From an uncultured Clostridia bacterium (GTDB lineage Bacteria; Bacillota; Clostridia; Christensenellales; DTU072): a stretch of 64,000 bases of DNA. This document shows, in pieces, positions 8,403 through 17,364 of this stretch; the first letter of the stretch is position 1, and each line of letters opens with the position of its first letter. Under the pieces are notes generated by a model, which worked only from the letters and a program-made list of their open reading frames with translations, was not told the origin of the DNA and did not search any database. The stretch covers positions 104,134 to 168,133 of the forward strand of contig CAKQTC010000004.1 of assembly GCA_934274515.1 (NCBI GenBank), given 5' to 3'. Made by a program: the position numbers and the translations under genes.

Positions 8403-9605
8403 ATGAAAGTATTAGTAATAAACGCAGGCAGCAGTTCTCTTAAATATCAAATTATCGAAATGGACAACGAAAGCCGTCTTTGTAAAGGTTTGGTAGAAAG
8501 AATAGGAGAAAAGGACGCAAAACTCATACACGAACCTACGGGCGGAGAAAAATTTGAATTCGTCGCTCCCATTTTCAATCATACCGAAGCGTTACGACTT
8601 GTTCTTAAAACTTTACTCGACAAAGAACACGGCGTAATAAGCGACGTTTCCGAAATTAAAGCGGTAGGACACAGAGTACTTCACAGCGGCGAAGATTTTA
8701 CCGATAGCGTTCTCATCGACGATACGGTTCTTGCGATCTGCAAAAAGAATATGGTTCTCGGACCTTTACATATGCCTGCCAACATTGCATGTATAGAATC
8801 TTGCATAGAAGTTATGCCGAAAGGGACGCCTATGGTTGCGGTATTCGATACCGGATTCCATCTTACTATGCCTAAATATGCTTATATGTACGGTATTCCT
8901 TATGCTGATTACGAAAAATATAAAATTAGAAAGTACGGTTTCCACGGCACGAGCCATAAATTCGTAAGCGGAAAAGCGAGAGAAATTCTCGGCGAAAAAG
9001 CAACGGCGAAAATGATAACCTGTCACTTAGGCAACGGTAGCAGTCTTGCTGCGGTTAAAGACGGAAAATGTATCGACACGTCGATGGGACTTACGCCGCT
9101 CGAAGGTTTGATCATGGGTACGAGAAGCGGAGACCTTGACCCCGCGGTAGTCGAATTTATGTGTAAATGCAAAAATATTTCGGTAAGCGAATGTCTTAAC
9201 ATTCTCAATAAGCAAAGCGGATTTAAGGGGCTTGTCGGTGATAGCGATTGCAGATATCTCTGCATTGAAGCAGAAAAAGGAAATAGTCTTGCCGTACTTG
9301 CGCTGGATATGTTCGCTTACAGAATTAAAAAATACATCGGTTCTTACTATGCCGCGCTCGGCGGACTCGATTGTATCGTTTTTACGGGCGGAATAGGGGA
9401 AAACAGCAAAGAGGCGCGTGCCGTTATCATGAAAGATATGGCACATTTCGGTATCGACTTTGATTTTGAAAAGAACGATACTTGTAAACGCGGCGAATTT
9501 GCGGTGCTTAACAAACCCGAATCGAAAGTTAAAGTAATCGTACTTCCTACGAACGAAGAACTCGTCATTGCTCGCGACGCCGTTCGCCTGGGCGGTATTC
9601 AATAA
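8403..9605 (+). CDS. ackA: Acetate kinase
   Basis: A 400-residue acetate kinase of the ASKHA fold that makes ATP and acetate from acetyl phosphate and ADP. All family blocks are visible: VINAGSSSLKY at the N-terminus, FDTGFH, YGFHGTSHKFV, CHLGNGSS, MGTRSGDLDP and FTGGIGENS. Length is normal. AGAAAGGAA lies just before the ATG. It is translated from the pta transcript and the pair would provide substrate-level phosphorylation. No clear terminator separates it from the rpmF promoter downstream. Confidence 0.97.
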   Translation: MKVLVINAGSSSLKYQIIEMDNESRLCKGLVERIGEKDAKLIHEPTGGEKFEFVAPIFNHTEALRLVLKTLLDKEHGVISDVSEIKAVGHRVLHSGEDFTDSVLIDDTVLAICKKNMVLGPLHMPANIACIESCIEVMPKGTPMVAVFDTGFHLTMPKYAYMYGIPYADYEKYKIRKYGFHGTSHKFVSGKAREILGEKATAKMITCHLGNGSSLAAVKDGKCIDTSMGLTPLEGLIMGTRSGDLDPAVVEFMCKCKNISVSECLNILNKQSGFKGLVGDSDCRYLCIEAEKGNSLAVLALDMFAYRIKKYIGSYYAALGGLDCIVFTGGIGENSKEARAVIMKDMAHFGIDFDFEKNDTCKRGEFAVLNKPESKVKVIVLPTNEELVIARDAVRLGGIQ

Positions 9606-9651
9606 GGATATATAAATAATAATGTTATTTAATAAATTATACGGAAAAAAG

Positions 9652-9680
9652 TTGACATAAATCAATTTTTTCTATATAAT
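9652..9680 (+). promoter_or_regulatory. rpmF promoter
   Basis: A near-consensus sigma-A promoter: TTGACA at 9652-9657, a 17-base spacer and TATAAT at 9675-9680. The expected start is about 9687, giving a leader of roughly 35 bases before rpmF. Confidence 0.85.
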
Positions 9681-9721
9681 TGCTACGACAACAAAATCAA
9701 TAAACAGAGGAGGTGCGGAAA

Positions 9722-9910
9722 ATGGCTGTACCGAAGTCCAAAGTATCTAAACAAAGAGGAAATACGCGTTTTGCAAACTGGAAACTTAAGCCGCTTAACC
9801 TTGTTGAGTGCGCTCAATGCCACGAATTGAAAAAATCGCATGAAGTTTGCCCGAAATGCGGATATTATGACGGCAAACCTGTCGTTATCGTAGACAACGA
9901 CAACAAATAA
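9722..9910 (+). CDS. rpmF: Large-subunit ribosomal protein L32 (zinc-binding form)
   Basis: This 62-residue protein is L32. It begins MAVPKSKVSKQRGN, the standard N-terminus, and carries a zinc ribbon of two CxxC pairs, CAQC and CPKC, about ten residues apart. The ATG at 9722 is chosen over an in-frame upstream GTG because GAGGAGG (about 9707-9712) is correctly spaced from it and the family starts there. Many Clostridia have a DUF177 (YceD) gene directly before rpmF; here only a promoter lies between ackA and rpmF. Confidence 0.96.
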   Translation: MAVPKSKVSKQRGNTRFANWKLKPLNLVECAQCHELKKSHEVCPKCGYYDGKPVVIVDNDNK

Positions 9911-9946
9911 TCGTTTTGCGACATCAACACAATTATTAAAAAACGG

Positions 9947-9974
9947 AATAGAGGACGATGCGCCTCTATTTCTT
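9947..9974 (+). terminator. Hairpin terminator after rpmF
   Basis: An eight-pair stem (9947-9954 with 9963-9970) with an eight-base loop is followed by TCTT. The T-tract is short, so some read-through into plsX is likely. Confidence 0.6.
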
Positions 9975-9996
9975 GTATAAAAAAAGAGGTGAATAA

Positions 9997-11004
9997 ATGA
10001 TAAAAATCGTTTTAGACGTATACGGCGGCGACTATTCCCCGAACGAAACAGTTTTGGGTGCGATATCCGCAGTAAAAGAAAACGACGGGTTCGAACTCGT
10101 ACTTTTCGGTAAAAAAGACGAAATCGACAGAATCATTGCCGAAAACGGATATAACGGCGAAAGATTGACCGTGATCGACGCGCCCGAAGTAATTACCAAC
10201 GACGAAGTGCCTACGGAAGCGGTAAGAAGAAAAACTAATTCTTCCCTTGTGTCCGCTTTGACGTACCTAAACGAAAACGATGACGCAAAAGGGTTCGTTT
10301 CCGCCGGAAGTACCGGAGCGGTTCTTACGGGTGCGGTTCTTCTTCTTAAACGAATACGCGGCGTGAACAGACCTGCGCTCTGCCCCGTTTTGCCGACGGT
10401 GGGAGAGAATAAAGTTTTGCTTATGGACTGTGGCGCAAACGTAGAACCGAAACCCGTAAATCTTTTGCAATTCGCGATAATGGCAAGCGCGTATTCCAAA
10501 TGCGTGCTAGGCGTCGAAAATCCGAAAGTCGGGTTGTTGAGTAACGGTGCGGAAGAAAAAAAAGGTAACGCTCTCAACAAAGAAACGTTCCCGTTGTTGA
10601 AAGAATGTAAAGGGATAAACTTTTTCGGGAACATCGAAGGTCGCGACATCTTATCGGGTGCGGTAGACGTAGTCGTTTGCGACGGTTATTCGGGTAATAT
10701 TTGCCTTAAATCCTGCGAAGGAACCGCACTAACGATGTTTGAACTCATCAAGCAAGGCATTTACGCGGGCGGTTTGCGAGCAAAACTCGGATATTTACTT
10801 TTGAAACCCGTTTTCCGCGGAGTAAAAAATAAAATGGATTACAACGACAACGGCGGTGCGGTACTGCTCGGTCTTGACAAAATCGTCGTAAAATCACACG
10901 GAAGTTCCAAAGCAAAAGCGATTAAAAACTCGATTTTGCAGGTTAAATCGCTCTACGACAGTAAGGTTATCGAAAAAATCGAAAATGAACTCGCAACACG
11001 CTAA
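9997..11004 (+). CDS. plsX: Phosphate acyltransferase PlsX
   Basis: A 335-residue PlsX that converts acyl-ACP to acyl phosphate for phospholipid synthesis at the membrane. The N-terminal signature reads DVYGGDYSPNE where DAMGGDxxP is more usual. Further blocks are FVSAGSTGAVLTGAV, LMDCGANVEPKP and the glycine-rich VVCDGYSGNICLKSCEG. Length is normal. AAAGAGG lies before the ATG. Its usual partner acpP is not present between it and rnc; instead rnc overlaps its 3' end by 20 bases. Confidence 0.94.
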   Translation: MIKIVLDVYGGDYSPNETVLGAISAVKENDGFELVLFGKKDEIDRIIAENGYNGERLTVIDAPEVITNDEVPTEAVRRKTNSSLVSALTYLNENDDAKGFVSAGSTGAVLTGAVLLLKRIRGVNRPALCPVLPTVGENKVLLMDCGANVEPKPVNLLQFAIMASAYSKCVLGVENPKVGLLSNGAEEKKGNALNKETFPLLKECKGINFFGNIEGRDILSGAVDVVVCDGYSGNICLKSCEGTALTMFELIKQGIYAGGLRAKLGYLLLKPVFRGVKNKMDYNDNGGAVLLGLDKIVVKSHGSSKAKAIKNSILQVKSLYDSKVIEKIENELATR

Positions 11005-11671
11005 TTTGTCCGACGCGGAAAAAATTATAGGATATACGTTTTCTGACAAAACGCTTTTACGAAAGGCGTTTACGCACTCGTCTTACTCAAACGAACACAA
11101 ATCGGTCGAAGATTATCAGAGACTTGAATTCTTAGGCGACGCAGTGCTCGGTCTTGTGACGGGACTTAGGCTGTTCCATATTTTTCCTTCCGCAAAAGAA
11201 GGCGAACTCACTAAAAGAAGAGCGGCACTCGTAAGCGCGGAAACGCTTGCGTCGGTAATCGACGAACTCGGACTTATTAGATTTATGATTGTAGGCACAG
11301 GGCAAGCCGCGGAAGACGTATTGAACTCGGAAAACGTAAAATGCGACTTGTTTGAAGCGATAATAGGCGCGATTGTGTTGGATTGCGGAGATCAAACCGT
11401 TCAGGCGGAAAAATTTATAGAAAAAAATCTGCAAAAATATCTTAACAGACCTTGTATCGATTATAAATCGAAAATTCTCGAATACTGCGCAAAAAAACAC
11501 GTTAAATGCTTGATAGATACAAAAATCGTTGACGAAAACGCAAAACACGCGTCTTTCGTTACTAAACTTTTCGTCGGAGATAATCTCGTTTCGGACGGCG
11601 AAGGCAAGAGCAAAAGCGCGGCGGAACGAATTGCGTGTCGTAAGTTTTACGACTCCATAGTTTCTTTATAA
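10985..11671 (+). CDS. rnc: Ribonuclease III
   Basis: A 228-residue RNase III that cuts double-stranded RNA, including rRNA precursors. The nuclease signature RLEFLGDAVLGLV and the second acidic site DLFEAIIGAIVLD are intact. A double-stranded RNA-binding domain follows at about 155-228, ending GEGKSKSAAERIACRKFYDS. The ATG overlaps the 3' end of plsX by 20 bases and has no good ribosome binding site, suggesting coupling. Rnc is often followed by smc and ftsY in Bacillota; here it is followed by a terminator and hrcA. Confidence 0.95.
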   Translation: MNSQHANLSDAEKIIGYTFSDKTLLRKAFTHSSYSNEHKSVEDYQRLEFLGDAVLGLVTGLRLFHIFPSAKEGELTKRRAALVSAETLASVIDELGLIRFMIVGTGQAAEDVLNSENVKCDLFEAIIGAIVLDCGDQTVQAEKFIEKNLQKYLNRPCIDYKSKILEYCAKKHVKCLIDTKIVDENAKHASFVTKLFVGDNLVSDGEGKSKSAAERIACRKFYDSIVSL

Positions 11672-11697
11672 TATTTTCGTCGCATATACGCTTTTAT

Positions 11698-11730
11698 AAA
11701 TCGCATCGCTTTCCGTGACGCGATTTTTTC
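11698..11730 (+). terminator. Terminator after rnc
   Basis: AAATCGC (11698-11704) pairs with GCGATTT (11720-11726) across a 15-base loop and is followed by TTTTC. It separates the plsX-rnc transcript from the heat-shock operon. Confidence 0.65.
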
Positions 11731-11764
11731 TATTAAAAAAATTTTGAAAATCGTATAAAAACAG

Positions 11765-11792
11765 TTGACAGCGGATAGAATAGTGATATAAT
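11765..11792 (+). promoter_or_regulatory. Heat-shock operon promoter
   Basis: TTGACA at 11765-11770 and TATAAT at 11787-11792 with a 16-base spacer form a strong vegetative promoter. The start site would fall at about 11799, inside the CIRCE element that follows. Confidence 0.85.
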
Positions 11793-11796
11793 AATG

Positions 11797-11823
11797 TTAG
11801 CAATCGAAGATAAGGACTGCTAA
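11797..11823 (+). promoter_or_regulatory. CIRCE operator (HrcA binding site)
   Basis: TTAGCAATC (11797-11805), nine bases, then GACTGCTAA (11815-11823). This differs from the CIRCE consensus TTAGCACTC-N9-GAGTGCTAA at one base in each arm. It overlaps the predicted transcription start of hrcA, so the operon is almost certainly autorepressed by HrcA and released by heat or GroEL titration. No other CIRCE was seen in the window. Confidence 0.92.
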
Positions 11824-11853
11824 CAACAGAACAAGTAAATTGCCAGAGGTAAA

Positions 11854-12897
11854 ATGTCTACGGATAAACTGTCTGAGAGAAAGCAGAAAATATTAAAAGC
11901 GGTGGTTGACGAATACATTGCCGGTGCTTCGCCGATTTCCAGCGGGGAAATCAAAGCGAAGCATTTTGACAATATAAGCAGCGCGACCATACGTAACGAA
12001 CTTTCCGCGCTCGAAGAGATGGGGTATCTTATTCAACCGCACGTATCGAGCGGCAGAATACCTTCGAAAAAGGCGTATGCGTTGTACGTTGACAAGTTCA
12101 TCAAAAAGCAGGCTCTTTCTAAAAAAGAGATTGCCCTTATCGAATCCACGTTCGACAAGAGATTCGGAGCGATAGAAGACCTTGTCAAGAATACCGCAAA
12201 AGTGATAAGCGACGTAACGAATTACACTTCGGTAATTGTTCTCAAAAACATAAACGACGTAGTTATCAAAGCGGTAAAACTCGTTGAACTCGACGAACAT
12301 ACGGCGTTGGTAGTAATAATCACCGATAGCGGAATAATTCGCGACAACGTGATTAATCTTACACAAAATCTCGATGCCGCGTACATCAAGGATGCGAACG
12401 CGCTTATAAACAAGATTTTTTCGGGAAAGAGCGTAAGCGAAATTACCGAAAGAGAAAATCTTGTCGAAGACGAGTTAAAAGATTTTAGGGAATTGTTCGA
12501 CAATATTCTTTCGATACTCGTTTCCTACGTAGAGAAAGACGAAGCAAACGTTTATTTCGAGGGACAAAGCAAATTTCTCGAATCGCCTGACCAAGACCTT
12601 GCGTCTACGAAAAACTTTCTTGAAGTTATCGATACAAAGAGTCAACTTGCGGATTTTCTCGAAGATGGTGCCGAACTAGAATTCAACGTAAAAATAGGAA
12701 AGGACGAAAAGGGCGGTATCGACAAATGTGCCATCGTAACTGCAAAATACAGTTATAACGGTAAAGAACTCGGTTGCGCCGGTGTAATAGGTCCGGAAAG
12801 AATGAATTACGGCAAGGTTATGGGCGTACTCGATTATATCAAGAAAACGCTTAACGGACTTGACGGAAAAAAAGACGGAGGTAATGATGACCGATAA
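11854..12897 (+). CDS. hrcA: Heat-inducible transcription repressor HrcA
   Basis: A 347-residue HrcA. The N-terminal winged helix (SERKQKILKAVVDEYIAGASPISSGEI, then SSATIRNELSALEEMGYLIQPHVSSGRIPS) is diagnostic. The middle GAF-like dimerisation and insertion domains and the C-terminal VIGPERMNYGKVMGVLDYI complete the family. It represses transcription from CIRCE sites and depends on GroEL for folding; a CIRCE lies directly upstream. AGAGG precedes the ATG. It heads hrcA-grpE-dnaK-dnaJ and its tail overlaps the grpE start region. Confidence 0.96.
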   Translation: MSTDKLSERKQKILKAVVDEYIAGASPISSGEIKAKHFDNISSATIRNELSALEEMGYLIQPHVSSGRIPSKKAYALYVDKFIKKQALSKKEIALIESTFDKRFGAIEDLVKNTAKVISDVTNYTSVIVLKNINDVVIKAVKLVELDEHTALVVIITDSGIIRDNVINLTQNLDAAYIKDANALINKIFSGKSVSEITERENLVEDELKDFRELFDNILSILVSYVEKDEANVYFEGQSKFLESPDQDLASTKNFLEVIDTKSQLADFLEDGAELEFNVKIGKDEKGGIDKCAIVTAKYSYNGKELGCAGVIGPERMNYGKVMGVLDYIKKTLNGLDGKKDGGNDDR

Positions 12898-13432
12898 AGA
12901 AAAGAAAATCGTTACGGAAGAAGCGGAAGAAACTGAGAAAGCGGCGGAAGGAGATACGGAAGAAATAACCGTAGAAGAGCCCGTTGTAATCGAAGACAAA
13001 CCGAAAGAAGACGACGCGCAAAAAAAGATTAACGAATATAAAGATATAGCGCAAAGACTTCAAGCGGAATTCGACAATTACCGCAAACGTAACAACGAAA
13101 GCGTGAGAATTGCTCGGAACGACGGAATAAACGACGTGGTAATCGCGTTGCTGCCTGTTCTCGATAACTTCGAACGCGGAATAGCGACAATCGAAGACGA
13201 TGCGGCGAAAAACGGAATGGAACTTATTTATAAGCAAACCGTTGCGTTACTTAAAAAGTTCGACGTAGACGAAATCGATTCGCTCGGCAAGGAATTCGAC
13301 CCTAAACTTCATCACGCGATAGCGCAGTGCGAAGAAGAAGGAAAAAACAACGTTATCGTTGAAGTTTACCAAAAGGGTTATAAAAGAAAAGATAAGGTGC
13401 TTAGACCGAGTATGGTCAAAGTTGCACGATAA
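12887..13432 (+). CDS. grpE: Nucleotide exchange factor GrpE
   Basis: A 181-residue GrpE, the nucleotide exchange factor of DnaK. The first ~50 residues are very acidic and glutamate-rich, as is common, then a long helix includes RLQAEFDNYRKRNNES and DVVIALLPVLDNFERGI. The C-terminal beta-wing ends VYQKGYKRKDKVLRPSMVKVA, the family signature. The ATG at 12887 is preferred because GGAGG (12877-12881) is five bases upstream; an ATG three bases earlier and a TTG further up are less well spaced. It overlaps the end of hrcA. Confidence 0.94.
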   Translation: MTDKEKKIVTEEAEETEKAAEGDTEEITVEEPVVIEDKPKEDDAQKKINEYKDIAQRLQAEFDNYRKRNNESVRIARNDGINDVVIALLPVLDNFERGIATIEDDAAKNGMELIYKQTVALLKKFDVDEIDSLGKEFDPKLHHAIAQCEEEGKNNVIVEVYQKGYKRKDKVLRPSMVKVAR

Positions 13433-13465
13433 AATGAATAAATAGATAAAAGGAGATTATGTATT

Positions 13466-15286
13466 ATGTCTAAAATAATTGGTATTGACTTAGGAACTAC
13501 GAACTCGTGCGTAGCCGTTATGGAAGGCGGCGAAGCGGTTGTTATACCCAACGCGGAAGGCGGTAGAACTACCCCGTCCGTAGTCGGATTTGCAAAAGAC
13601 GGGCAAAGACTCGTCGGACAGGTGGCTAAAAGACAGGCTGTCGTAAACCCCGATAAAACAATTTCTTCTATCAAAAGAGAAATGGGTACTTCATACAAAG
13701 TAAACATTGACGGAAAGAGTTATACTCCGCAGGAAATTTCCGCTATGATACTTTCCAAACTTAAAGCAGACGCGGAAGCTTATCTCGGACAAAAAGTAAC
13801 GCAAGCGGTTATTACCGTGCCCGCATACTTCTCCGACAGCCAAAGACAGGCAACGAAAGACGCAGGCAAAATCGCGGGCTTGGAAGTTTTGAGAATTATA
13901 AACGAACCTACCGCCGCTGCGCTTAGTTACGGTCTCGATAAAGACGCAAAAAATCAAAAAATTCTTATTTTCGACCTTGGCGGCGGCACGTTCGACGTAA
14001 GTATTCTCGAACTCGGCGACGGTGTATTCGAAGTTCTCGCAACAAACGGCGACACCAGACTCGGCGGCGACGATTTCGATAACGAGATTATGAAATGGAT
14101 TGTATCCGAATTCAAAAAGAACGACGGCATCGACCTTTCTACCGACAAAATGGCGATGCAACGTATCAAAGAAGCGGCGGAAAGAGCCAAAATCGAACTT
14201 AGCGGCGTAACGAAAGCAAACATTAATTTGCCGTTTATTACCGTCGGCCCGAACGGACCTTTGCACATCGATATGGACCTTACGAGAGCGAAATTCGACG
14301 ATATGACCGCATATCTCGTCAACAAGACGCTTGCGCCTACGCAACAAGCACTCAAAGACGCAGGTCTTACGGCAACGCAAATCGATAAAGTCGTACTCGT
14401 AGGCGGTTCGACCCGTATTCCCGCAGTATACGAGGCTGTTAGAAAAATGACAGGTAAAGAACCCTACAAAGGAATTAACCCGGACGAATGTGTTGCTCTC
14501 GGCGCGGCTATTCAGGGCGGCGTACTTGCGGGCGACGTTAAAGATGTACTTCTTCTTGACGTAACTCCGCTATCTCTCGGGATTGAAACGATGGGTGGTG
14601 TATTTACCAAACTCATCGACAGAAACACGACTATTCCTACGAAAAAATCGCAAATATTCAGTACGGCAAGCGACAATCAGACGAGCGTAGACATTCACGT
14701 TTTGCAAGGCGAAAGAGCAATGGCTGCCGACAACAAGACGCTTGGCAGATTTGAACTTACGGGAATTCCGCCGGCAATGCGCGGTGTGCCGCAAATCGAA
14801 GTTACGTTCGACATTGACGCAAACGGTATCGTAAGCGTAACGGCAGTAGATAAAGGAACGGGTAAATCGAATAACATTACCATTACCGCATCTACCAACC
14901 TTACAGAAGACGACATCGACAAAGCAGTAAAAGAAGCGGAAAAATACGCGGAAGAAGATAAGCAACGTAAAGAACTTATCGAACTCAAAAACAATGCGGA
15001 ACAACTTATTCTTGCCGTTGATAAAACTCTTACCGAATCGGGAGATAAACTTACCGACGAGGATAAAGTTACGCTTGAAAATGCCAGCAAAGAGGCGAAA
15101 GACGCTCTTAACAAGGCGACTACCGTTGACGAAGTTAAGAACGTGACCGAAACGTTGAGCAAAGCGACTAATCCTATCTTCACCAAACTGTATCAACAAG
15201 CACAGGCAAACAACGGAGGACAAGACGGGGCTAACGGCGGAGCGGGAGACGACACCATAAACATTAACCCCGAAGATATTCAATAA
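13466..15286 (+). CDS. dnaK: Chaperone DnaK (Hsp70)
   Basis: A 606-residue Hsp70. The N-terminal IIGIDLGTTNSCVAVMEGG phosphate-binding block, the IFDLGGGTFDVSILELG block and VLVGGSTRIPAV mark the nucleotide-binding domain. The interdomain linker DVLLLDVTPLSLGIE is intact, followed by the substrate-binding domain and a helical lid, ending in a Gly/Asn/Asp-rich tail. It lacks the ~24-residue insert of Gram-negative DnaK, as expected for Bacillota. AAGGAGATT lies before the ATG. It works with the flanking GrpE and DnaJ and is translated as part of the CIRCE-controlled operon. Confidence 0.98.
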   Translation: MSKIIGIDLGTTNSCVAVMEGGEAVVIPNAEGGRTTPSVVGFAKDGQRLVGQVAKRQAVVNPDKTISSIKREMGTSYKVNIDGKSYTPQEISAMILSKLKADAEAYLGQKVTQAVITVPAYFSDSQRQATKDAGKIAGLEVLRIINEPTAAALSYGLDKDAKNQKILIFDLGGGTFDVSILELGDGVFEVLATNGDTRLGGDDFDNEIMKWIVSEFKKNDGIDLSTDKMAMQRIKEAAERAKIELSGVTKANINLPFITVGPNGPLHIDMDLTRAKFDDMTAYLVNKTLAPTQQALKDAGLTATQIDKVVLVGGSTRIPAVYEAVRKMTGKEPYKGINPDECVALGAAIQGGVLAGDVKDVLLLDVTPLSLGIETMGGVFTKLIDRNTTIPTKKSQIFSTASDNQTSVDIHVLQGERAMAADNKTLGRFELTGIPPAMRGVPQIEVTFDIDANGIVSVTAVDKGTGKSNNITITASTNLTEDDIDKAVKEAEKYAEEDKQRKELIELKNNAEQLILAVDKTLTESGDKLTDEDKVTLENASKEAKDALNKATTVDEVKNVTETLSKATNPIFTKLYQQAQANNGGQDGANGGAGDDTININPEDIQ

Positions 15287-16446
15287 TGGCAGAAACTAAA
15301 AACTATTACGACGTTTTAGGCGTTGCCAAAACAGCGAGTGCGGACGAAATAAAGTCCGCATATCGCCGTTTAGCGAAAAAATATCATCCCGACGTCTATG
15401 CGACGGCAGATGAAAAAACGAAAAGAGACGCCGAAACGAAATTCAAAGAAATAACTCACGCATACGACGTGTTAAGCGATCCGCAAAAAAAAGCGGCTTA
15501 CGATCAGTACGGAAGCGAGGACGGACCGACGTTTAGCGGCGGTGGAAATCCTTTCGGAGAGGGTAGTCCTTTCGGCGGCGGTTTCGAAGATTTATTTAGC
15601 AACATTTTTAGCGGTTTTACCGGCGGCGGACGTTCCAGCGCACAAGCGCGACGCGAATCGAACGGCGACGATATCGAATGTGCGGTTAATCTTACGTTCA
15701 AAGAAGCATGTTTCGGAGTTAAAGATAAAGAAATTATATTTAACCGTATGGAAAGATGCTCGACGTGTAACGGTACCGGGTCAAAATCCCCGACAGGAGT
15801 GCAAACTTGTCCGCAATGTAACGGTACGGGTTCGGTCACAATGCAACAACGTACGCCTTTCGGCGTAATGCAAACGAGAACGGTTTGCCCGAAATGTCGA
15901 GGCGAAGGGAAAATTATTCTTGAAAAATGCCCCGACTGCTTAGGCAAAGGTATAATTCGCAAACAACGTAGACTTAAAGTCAACATTCCTGCGGGCGTAG
16001 ATAACGGGAATACGATGACTCTTGCCGGAGAAGGGTGCGCCCCGACAGGCGGAAAAGGCACAAACGGAAATTTGTTTTTAATCTTCAAAGTTGCTTCACA
16101 CCCCGTATTTATTCGTGAAGGAGTAAATATAAGTTACGAATTGCCCATTACTATGACGCAAGCCGCGCTCGGAGCGAGAATATCCGTTCCTACCCTTGAC
16201 GGGACGACGACTATCGACATTCCGGAAGGTACGCAAAACGGCACGGTAATCAGAGTACGCGGTAAAGGCGTAAAGAATTTACGTAAAGACGCTTACGGAG
16301 ATATGTATATTCATATCATCGTAGACGTTCCCAAATCTCTTAACCTTAAACAAAAAGCCGCGCTTCGCGAGGCAGAAACACAACTTGTTAAAGCGAAATA
16401 CGACCAAGTCGATAAATTCAATAAAAAAATGCGGGAAATGCAGTAA
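15286..16446 (+). CDS. dnaJ: Chaperone DnaJ (Hsp40)
   Basis: A 386-residue type I DnaJ. It has the J-domain with HPD (in KKYHPDVY), a Gly/Phe-rich region (residues ~75-115), and four zinc-binding repeats CSTCNGTG, CPQCNGTG, CPKCRGEG and CPDCLGKG, followed by the two substrate-binding beta-domains. It delivers unfolded proteins to DnaK and stimulates its ATPase. The start overlaps the dnaK stop by one base (TAATG). Its 3' end likewise overlaps prmA by one base, so the operon continues into translation-modifying genes. Confidence 0.97.
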   Translation: MAETKNYYDVLGVAKTASADEIKSAYRRLAKKYHPDVYATADEKTKRDAETKFKEITHAYDVLSDPQKKAAYDQYGSEDGPTFSGGGNPFGEGSPFGGGFEDLFSNIFSGFTGGGRSSAQARRESNGDDIECAVNLTFKEACFGVKDKEIIFNRMERCSTCNGTGSKSPTGVQTCPQCNGTGSVTMQQRTPFGVMQTRTVCPKCRGEGKIILEKCPDCLGKGIIRKQRRLKVNIPAGVDNGNTMTLAGEGCAPTGGKGTNGNLFLIFKVASHPVFIREGVNISYELPITMTQAALGARISVPTLDGTTTIDIPEGTQNGTVIRVRGKGVKNLRKDAYGDMYIHIIVDVPKSLNLKQKAALREAETQLVKAKYDQVDKFNKKMREMQ

Positions 16447-17360
16447 TGAAATGGTATGAAATTACGGTAAATACGAACTCGGAAAGCACGGATTTAATCG
16501 CCGATGCTTTCTTTGCTATCGGGTGTCTGGGCGGCGTTAAAATCATAGACAAAAACGACGTTTTGGACGCGTTAAAGAGCAATATGCTATGGGATTACAT
16601 TGACGAGTCCTTGCTTAATGAAAGCGAAATCGCAAAAGTAAGCGGTTTTTGCAGTGAAGAAGAATTAAAACCGAAACTTGCCGAACTTAAAGAAGTTATA
16701 CGAAACAACGGTTATACCGCAGGCGAAATTACCGTAAGCGAAGTCGATGATGAAAGTTGGTACGAAAGTTGGAAAAAATACTACGTGCCAATCGAAATCG
16801 GAAGATACGTTATCGTGCCTAAATGGATAAACTACGAACCGAAAGAAGGCTTTGTTAAAATCCTAATAGACCCGGGAATGGCGTTCGGAACGGGCGAACA
16901 CGAATCGACAAAGATGTGTCTTATGCTTTTAAGCGACGTATCGGTCGTCGATAAAGACGTAATCGACGTAGGCACGGGAAGCGGAATACTAGGCGTTGCT
17001 GCGATGTTAAGCGGAGCGAAAAGTTGTTATATGTGCGACATTGACAGCGTTGCGGTTAAAGCCGCTACCGAGAATGCCGCGCTTAACGGCGTCGAAGACA
17101 AAGTCAATATCGAACTTGCGGATTTACTTTCGAAAGAGGAAAAAAACGCAGATATAATACTTGCCAATCTTACCGCCGACATTTTAATCAGACTATCAAC
17201 CGACCTTACGAAACATCTCGTTAAAGGCGGCACGCTTATTTGTTCGGGTATAATTCACGAAAGAAAAGCGGAAGTTATCGACGCTTTCGTTAAAGCAGGT
17301 CTTACGCTTGCCGACGCGAAAAAAATGGGCGAATGGAACGGTTTGCGCTTTATTTATTAA
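16446..17360 (+). CDS. prmA: Ribosomal protein L11 methyltransferase PrmA
   Basis: A 304-residue PrmA that trimethylates ribosomal protein L11. The N-terminal L11-recognition domain begins MKWYEITVNTNSES; the linker carries SWYESWKKYYVP; the Rossmann SAM site is VIDVGTGSGILGVAA, and ILANLTADI holds the family's NxxA-like block. It overlaps dnaJ by one base. Linkage dnaJ-prmA-rsmE is common in Bacillota, which places two ribosome-modifying enzymes under heat-shock control. Confidence 0.94.
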   Translation: MKWYEITVNTNSESTDLIADAFFAIGCLGGVKIIDKNDVLDALKSNMLWDYIDESLLNESEIAKVSGFCSEEELKPKLAELKEVIRNNGYTAGEITVSEVDDESWYESWKKYYVPIEIGRYVIVPKWINYEPKEGFVKILIDPGMAFGTGEHESTKMCLMLLSDVSVVDKDVIDVGTGSGILGVAAMLSGAKSCYMCDIDSVAVKAATENAALNGVEDKVNIELADLLSKEEKNADIILANLTADILIRLSTDLTKHLVKGGTLICSGIIHERKAEVIDAFVKAGLTLADAKKMGEWNGLRFIY

Positions 17361-17364
17361 ACTT

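Noticed and set aside
13691..15283. Long open frames opposite dnaK (about 230 codons)
   Set aside because: They lie wholly antisense to a strongly conserved gene, have no ribosome binding sites and look like codon-bias shadows. The same applies to long antisense frames under ackA, polA, clpC, ruvB and recJ.
17308..17364. N-terminal extension of RsmE into prmA
   Set aside because: The extension is out-of-frame prmA sequence and the RsmE family begins at the ATG at 17365.
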